From a virus, in IMG/VR virus record IMGVR_UViG_3300025118_003236, positions 1 to 21,097 of that record: DNA of 21,097 nt; one strand, 5' to 3'. The notes beneath the pieces were generated by a model that saw only the letters and a program-made list of their open reading frames with translations, had not been told where the DNA came from and did no database searches. Below, one piece after another: positions 16,395 to 21,097 of this stretch. Both the position numbers and the translations under genes were made by a program. Numbering within the stretch: position 1 is the stretch's first letter; each line of letters starts with the position of its first letter.

Positions 16395-19300
16395 ATGGCA
16401 CAAAAAACAAATTTAAATATTAGCCCTTATTATGATGATTTTGATTCTGAGAAGAATTTTTATAAGGTGCTGTTTAGGCCAGGATATCCAGTCCAGGCAA
16501 GAGAATTAACGTCTTTACAATCTATATTACAAAATCAAGTCGAATCTTTTGGTAGTCATATATTTAAAGAAGGATCTATGGTTCTTCCTGGAAATATTGC
16601 ATTTGATGGTCAGTTTTATTCAATAAAGTTAAATGCAACAAATTCTGGAATAGATATTGCTTTATACATTAAGAATTTTATTGGTAAAACCATAACAGGT
16701 CAAACATCAAATATAACTGCAAAAGTTCAACATGTAGAGCTTACAGATAATGTTAATGTTCAGGAATTAACATTATATGTTAAATATTTGGATTCTAATA
16801 GTGATTTTTCGTTTACACAATTTGAAGATGGTGAGCAATTAACATGTGATGAGAATGTAGTTTATGGAAATACTACTATTAGTGCTGGAACACCTTTTGC
16901 TTCATTAATTGCATCTGATGCAACATCTATAGGATCTGCAGCTTCAATTGGAAAGGGTGTTTATTTTATTAGAGGATCTTTTGTAAATGTTTCTCAACAA
17001 ACTTTAGTTTTAGATTATTATACTAATACTCCTTCATATAGAGTTGGATTAAAAATTGATGAATTGATAATTAATGCAAAGGATGATGATTCTTTGTATG
17101 ATAATGCAAAGGGATTTTCTAATTTTGCTGCTCCTGGTGCTGATAGATTAAAAATTAATTTAACCTTAACTAAAAAATTATTAACAGATATTAATGATAC
17201 AGATTTTGTTGAACTTCTTAGGTTAAAAGAAGGAAAAATACAGAAACTTAATACAAAGACTCAATATAATAAGATTCGTGATTATTTGGCAGAAAGAACT
17301 TATGATGAATCAGGAGATTATGCAGTAAAAGCATTTGATCCAACAGTACATAATTCATTGAATAATAGATTGGGTAATAATGGCATATTCTTTGATACAG
17401 AAAAAACTGAAGATGGAAATATACCAACTAATGATTTAATGTGTTTAAAAATATCTCCAGGAAAGGCATATGTTAGGGGATATGATGTTGAGAAGGCAGG
17501 TACAACAATTATTGATGCTGATAAACCAAGAGATACTGACAAAGTTTCTAATATACAAGTTCCATTTGAAATGGGACATTTGGCAAAAGTTAATAATGTA
17601 ACTGGAATAGCAAAACAGAAGGCACAATGTTCTCTTTGGAATAGAAAAGTTGGAGATTCACCATCTGTAATAGGAATGGCACGAGTATATACTTTTAATC
17701 TTACTGATGCAGCATATACTGATGGTTCTACTCCATATGATTTAAGATTATATGATATTCAGACGTATACAAAATTAACTTTAAATCAAAGTGTAGATGC
17801 TACAGATATTCCAAGTACTGCTTATATAAAAGGTAAGAGTAGTGGTGCTAGTGGATATGCTGTTGATGCGGGTGGTGGTTCTACTTTTATTAATATAAGA
17901 GAAACTTCTGGTAAATTTGTTAAAGGGGAGCAGATAACTATTAATGGTATTGATGCTCCAAGAACAATTAGTGATTTTGTTGAATATGGAACTCAAAATA
18001 TTAAATCAATAACTCAGGGTGCTAGTACTGGATATCCAGCATTTAGTGCTGATACAGTATGTACAAAATTCCCAATGCCTGGTGGAATTAATCAAATAAC
18101 AATGCCACCTATACTTAGTGGTGTTGCGACTGTAACTGCTGGTGGAAAACTCTTTACAGGAATAAGAACAGATACTATTATTTCGTATCACAGACCCGGA
18201 TTTAGCACAGAAACATATAATAGAGTCTCTAGTGTTGCATCGGATGGATTATCGATAGAATTAAGTCCAATAGCTGCTGGTGCTGCTGTTACTGGTGTTT
18301 ATGATGGTCAAGTACTAAGTAAATTTAATGTCTCATCTAGCCGTCCTCAAGGTGATGAAACATTGGTTACTCCATTTGCTATGGGTCCAGTTATTAGTGA
18401 TTCTGGGGGATTATATGCCGAATTACCAGATTCGAATGTTTCTTCTGTAAATTTATTAAATTCTACATTATTAGTCTCAGAACAATTAACAGGTGAATCA
18501 ACAAGTTCTGCTGGTGTATTAACCTTCGATCTTGCAAGTTCAGGAATTACTAGTGCAGCATACTCAACTTTTGATCAAGAAAGATATGGAGTTCATTATT
18601 CTACTGGTATAGCAGGAACTGTTACCGATGATACTTTTGATTTAACCAATAATACTGTAACTATTAGAGGTCTAAGAGTTTCACAATCTAATGTTGTTGT
18701 TAATACAACTCTTCAAAAATATGGAGTACAAAGTAAAGTAAAACAATATAATAGAAGTCAACAAGTTAGTATAACACGTTCTAAGTATGAAAAATCAGGA
18801 ACAGGAATTAATACTTCAGTCGTTGATGGATTAAATCATAATTCTCAATATGGATTAAGAGTTCAAGACGAAGAGATATGTTTAAATTATCCAGATGTAG
18901 CAAAGGTATTAACAGTTTATGAATCTCTTGATACTTCAAATCCAACTTTAGATAAAGTATTATTTACCTCAACGGCAAGTGTTCATACAAATGCTGTGAT
19001 GGGTGAGCATGTAATAGGTGGTACAAGTAATGCTGTTGCACAAGTTGTTTCTACACCAACAGCTAATACTTTAGAAATTGTTTATTTGACTGGAGATACA
19101 TTTGAAGTTGGAGAAACTGTTACATTTGAAGAATCAAATATAGTAACAGAAGTTGAAACAATTACTTTAGGAAATTATAAAAATATTACAGATTCATATG
19201 AAATAGATAAAGGACAAAAAGAACAATATTATGATTATTCTAGACTTATTAGAAAGCGTGGTGCTCCAGAACCAACTAGAAGATTATTAGTAGTATTTGA

Positions 19301-21097
19301 TTATTATTCTGTACCATCTGGTGATGATGGTGATGTATTTACAGTTTTGAGTTATGATAAAGAAAGATTTGGTAAAGATATTCCAAATATTGGACCATTT
19401 AGAATAAGAGCATCTGATACTCTTGATTTTAGACCTAGAGTTCCTGTATTTGATCCATCTACTAGTTTTGATTCCCCATTTGATTTTAATTCTAGAGATA
19501 TAGATGGTTCTAACGGTCCTAAATTATTATTATCTTCTGGTGAAGGTTCTATAATAGGATATGATTATTATTTACCAAGAATTGATAAGTTATATTTAAA
19601 TAAGTATGGTGAATTTATAGTTGAAAAAGGTGTATCTGCTAAATTCCCGAAAGCACCTATTAAAAATGATGATTTATTAGAAATTGCGACAATAAATCTT
19701 CCTCCCTATCTTTATAATCCTCAAGATGCTTCTTTAAGATTAGTTGATAATAGAAGATATACTATGAGAGATATTGGATATATTGAAGATAGAGTAGAAA
19801 ATTTAGAACAAGTAACTACATTATCTTTATTGGAATTAAATACACAAGCTCTTCAAATTCAAGATGCTGATGGAAGAAATAGATTTAAGAGTGGATTTTT
19901 TGTTGATCCATTTAAAGATTATACACTAATTGATAGATCATTATCTTCTGTTGAGGTTAATCCAGAATCAAATGAATTAGCACCAATTCTTGCTAGAAAT
20001 TCACTTAAGTCGCAAATTGCCCCTTCTGCAAGTATTACAGATCAGAATTTAGATCTTACTGATAATTTCGAATTATTAGATCCTAATGTACAAAAGACAG
20101 GACAATCAGTAACTTTAAAGTATGATGAAATAGATTGGATTGAGCAACCATTTGCAACAACTATAGAAAATGTTAACCCATTTAATGTTGTTGTTTATAC
20201 TGGAACTGTTCAATTAAATCCAGAGGTTGATACCTGGGTTAGAACTATTCAGCTTCCTGATAGGAATATTAATATTACATCTAATAGATCTAGGTCTATT
20301 ACTAATAATCTTAATAGTAGAATAAACTTGGATTTAGGAGAAGCTAGTTTTATACGAACAGATTTTGGCACAACAAGAACAGGTAGTGGTAGATTTGATT
20401 CAAGAAGAGTAGTATGGTCTAATGTACAGAGTGAAAGACTTAGAGCTAGAAGTAGAAGTAATTCTACTTCTACTAATGTCGATACAATAAGTTTTGATGA
20501 TGTTAATACTAGAAATGAATTGGTATCAGCATCATCTGAAACTTTTATGAGATCTAGAAATACTGAATTTAAGATATCAAATTTAAAACCTTTTACAAGA
20601 TTTTACCAATTCCTTGATGGTAATAGTGGTGTTGATTTTACTCCAAAATTAATTGAGATTGCAAATAGTTCTTCTTTAGATAGTTATGGTACAGAAGGTG
20701 GAACATTTGAAGTTGGAGAGACTGTAATAGGATCTGTTGAAACTAATTTTAGTGGTGCTTTTGGACCAACAAATCATATTTCATTTAGAGTTGCTACTTC
20801 CAATCATAAGGCTGGTACATTTAATAATCCAGATTCTGTATATAATGTTAACCCATATATTAGGGGAGAGTCTATACCAGCATCTTATAGTCAATCATCA
20901 AAGATTTTAAATATAGACACTGCTTCATTATCACAAGAAGCACAAGGATTATATGCTGGTTATCTTATTAAAGGTATGAAGTTGGTTGGTCAAAATAGTG
21001 GTGCAATTGCTTATGTGAAAGATTTAAGATTAATTAGTGATAATTATGGAGACTTGAATGGTACATTCTTCTTAAGAGATCCACATACAAGTCCTGT
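16395..21097 (+). CDS. DUF4815-type large virion structural protein, 5' part (runs past window end)
   Basis: The frame opens at ATG 16395, six bases after the gp8 stop, with GGAA 12 bases upstream as a weak possible ribosome site. I read it through to base 21097 without a stop, giving 1567 complete codons; the 3' end is missing. The N-terminus is characteristic of the DUF4815 family of marine T4-like phage structural proteins: NLNISPYYDDFD (6-17), RPGYPVQARELTSLQSILQN (28-47) and HIFKEGSMVLPG (55-66). Further family blocks are AERTYDESGDYAVKAFDP (from 299), GKAYVRGYDVEKAG (~356-369) and RRYTMRDIGYIEDRVENLEQ (from 1120). The last leads into a heptad-like, probably coiled-coil segment. Later come ENVNPFNVVVYTG (~1260) and PFTRFYQFLDG (1399). 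It holds the place of T4 genes 9/10 and probably acts as an outer baseplate or fibre-attachment protein. That role is inferred from position. It is likely co-transcribed with gene 8. Confidence 0.88.
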   Translation, partial: MAQKTNLNISPYYDDFDSEKNFYKVLFRPGYPVQARELTSLQSILQNQVESFGSHIFKEGSMVLPGNIAFDGQFYSIKLNATNSGIDIALYIKNFIGKTITGQTSNITAKVQHVELTDNVNVQELTLYVKYLDSNSDFSFTQFEDGEQLTCDENVVYGNTTISAGTPFASLIASDATSIGSAASIGKGVYFIRGSFVNVSQQTLVLDYYTNTPSYRVGLKIDELIINAKDDDSLYDNAKGFSNFAAPGADRLKINLTLTKKLLTDINDTDFVELLRLKEGKIQKLNTKTQYNKIRDYLAERTYDESGDYAVKAFDPTVHNSLNNRLGNNGIFFDTEKTEDGNIPTNDLMCLKISPGKAYVRGYDVEKAGTTIIDADKPRDTDKVSNIQVPFEMGHLAKVNNVTGIAKQKAQCSLWNRKVGDSPSVIGMARVYTFNLTDAAYTDGSTPYDLRLYDIQTYTKLTLNQSVDATDIPSTAYIKGKSSGASGYAVDAGGGSTFINIRETSGKFVKGEQITINGIDAPRTISDFVEYGTQNIKSITQGASTGYPAFSADTVCTKFPMPGGINQITMPPILSGVATVTAGGKLFTGIRTDTIISYHRPGFSTETYNRVSSVASDGLSIELSPIAAGAAVTGVYDGQVLSKFNVSSSRPQGDETLVTPFAMGPVISDSGGLYAELPDSNVSSVNLLNSTLLVSEQLTGESTSSAGVLTFDLASSGITSAAYSTFDQERYGVHYSTGIAGTVTDDTFDLTNNTVTIRGLRVSQSNVVVNTTLQKYGVQSKVKQYNRSQQVSITRSKYEKSGTGINTSVVDGLNHNSQYGLRVQDEEICLNYPDVAKVLTVYESLDTSNPTLDKVLFTSTASVHTNAVMGEHVIGGTSNAVAQVVSTPTANTLEIVYLTGDTFEVGETVTFEESNIVTEVETITLGNYKNITDSYEIDKGQKEQYYDYSRLIRKRGAPEPTRRLLVVFDYYSVPSGDDGDVFTVLSYDKERFGKDIPNIGPFRIRASDTLDFRPRVPVFDPSTSFDSPFDFNSRDIDGSNGPKLLLSSGEGSIIGYDYYLPRIDKLYLNKYGEFIVEKGVSAKFPKAPIKNDDLLEIATINLPPYLYNPQDASLRLVDNRRYTMRDIGYIEDRVENLEQVTTLSLLELNTQALQIQDADGRNRFKSGFFVDPFKDYTLIDRSLSSVEVNPESNELAPILARNSLKSQIAPSASITDQNLDLTDNFELLDPNVQKTGQSVTLKYDEIDWIEQPFATTIENVNPFNVVVYTGTVQLNPEVDTWVRTIQLPDRNINITSNRSRSITNNLNSRINLDLGEASFIRTDFGTTRTGSGRFDSRRVVWSNVQSERLRARSRSNSTSTNVDTISFDDVNTRNELVSASSETFMRSRNTEFKISNLKPFTRFYQFLDGNSGVDFTPKLIEIANSSSLDSYGTEGGTFEVGETVIGSVETNFSGAFGPTNHISFRVATSNHKAGTFNNPDSVYNVNPYIRGESIPASYSQSSKILNIDTASLSQEAQGLYAGYLIKGMKLVGQNSGAIAYVKDLRLISDNYGDLNGTFFLRDPHTSP

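Noticed and set aside
17318-18191. Minus-strand ORFs opposite the DUF4815 gene, and 14924-15139 opposite gene 8
   Set aside because: Ser/Asn/Ile-rich shadows of conserved + strand coding sequence; no promoter or ribosome site.
1-21097. tRNA genes, CRISPR arrays, insertion sequences, attachment sites
   Set aside because: No cloverleaf-like block, no regular DNA repeat-spacer pattern and no transposase or terminal inverted repeats were seen. The window is essentially fully coding, and its repeats are divergent protein repeats.

Overview
The window is a stretch of the tail baseplate gene cluster of a T4-like (contractile-tailed) phage. It is very AT-rich: hand-counted 60-base samples run from 18% GC near base 1,700 to 53% near base 12,000. 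All coding is on the + strand, with almost no spacer between genes. The gene order 6-7-8, the protein signatures and a T4-type late promoter box (CTTATAAATA) point to the marine T4-like myoviruses of picocyanobacteria, SAR11 or similar hosts. The host cannot be fixed from this window.

Layout. (1) Bases 1-1193 hold the 3' part of a baseplate wedge gp6 gene whose start lies upstream. (2) Bases 1195-14793 hold one uninterrupted 4532-codon gene. Its first ~300 residues resemble the conserved core of T4 gp7. The remaining ~4200 residues are a mosaic of repeated beta-rich modules, with a YHYH-type domain near residues 1230-1365 and a conserved C-terminal region. (3) A 47-base spacer carries the late promoter. 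(4) Bases 14841-16388 encode baseplate wedge gp8, longer than T4 gp8 through two insertions. (5) From base 16395 a large DUF4815-type virion protein runs past the window end; 1567 codons are visible with no stop.

How they work together. In T4, gp6, gp7 and gp8 (with gp10, gp25 and gp53) build the six wedges of the baseplate. Here the DUF4815 protein occupies the position where T4 has genes 9 and 10 and is probably a peripheral baseplate or fibre-connector component. Genes 6 and 7 appear to be read from an upstream promoter. The promoter in the 7/8 gap would restart late transcription for gene 8 and the DUF4815 gene.

The most interesting content is protein-level. The gp7 homologue is more than four times the T4 length, and its conserved core sits at the N-terminus instead of near the C-terminus. 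Several small modules recur within it and also in gp8 and the DUF4815 protein: GGxGY, HGF-xGD, IDDEIV/RG, the four-copy Cys-Asp-His-YPR-DP unit, and 'G-I-x-G-x-T-S'. This suggests shuffling of decoration modules across neighbouring baseplate proteins. No RNA genes, insertion sequences, CRISPR arrays or defence systems were seen.
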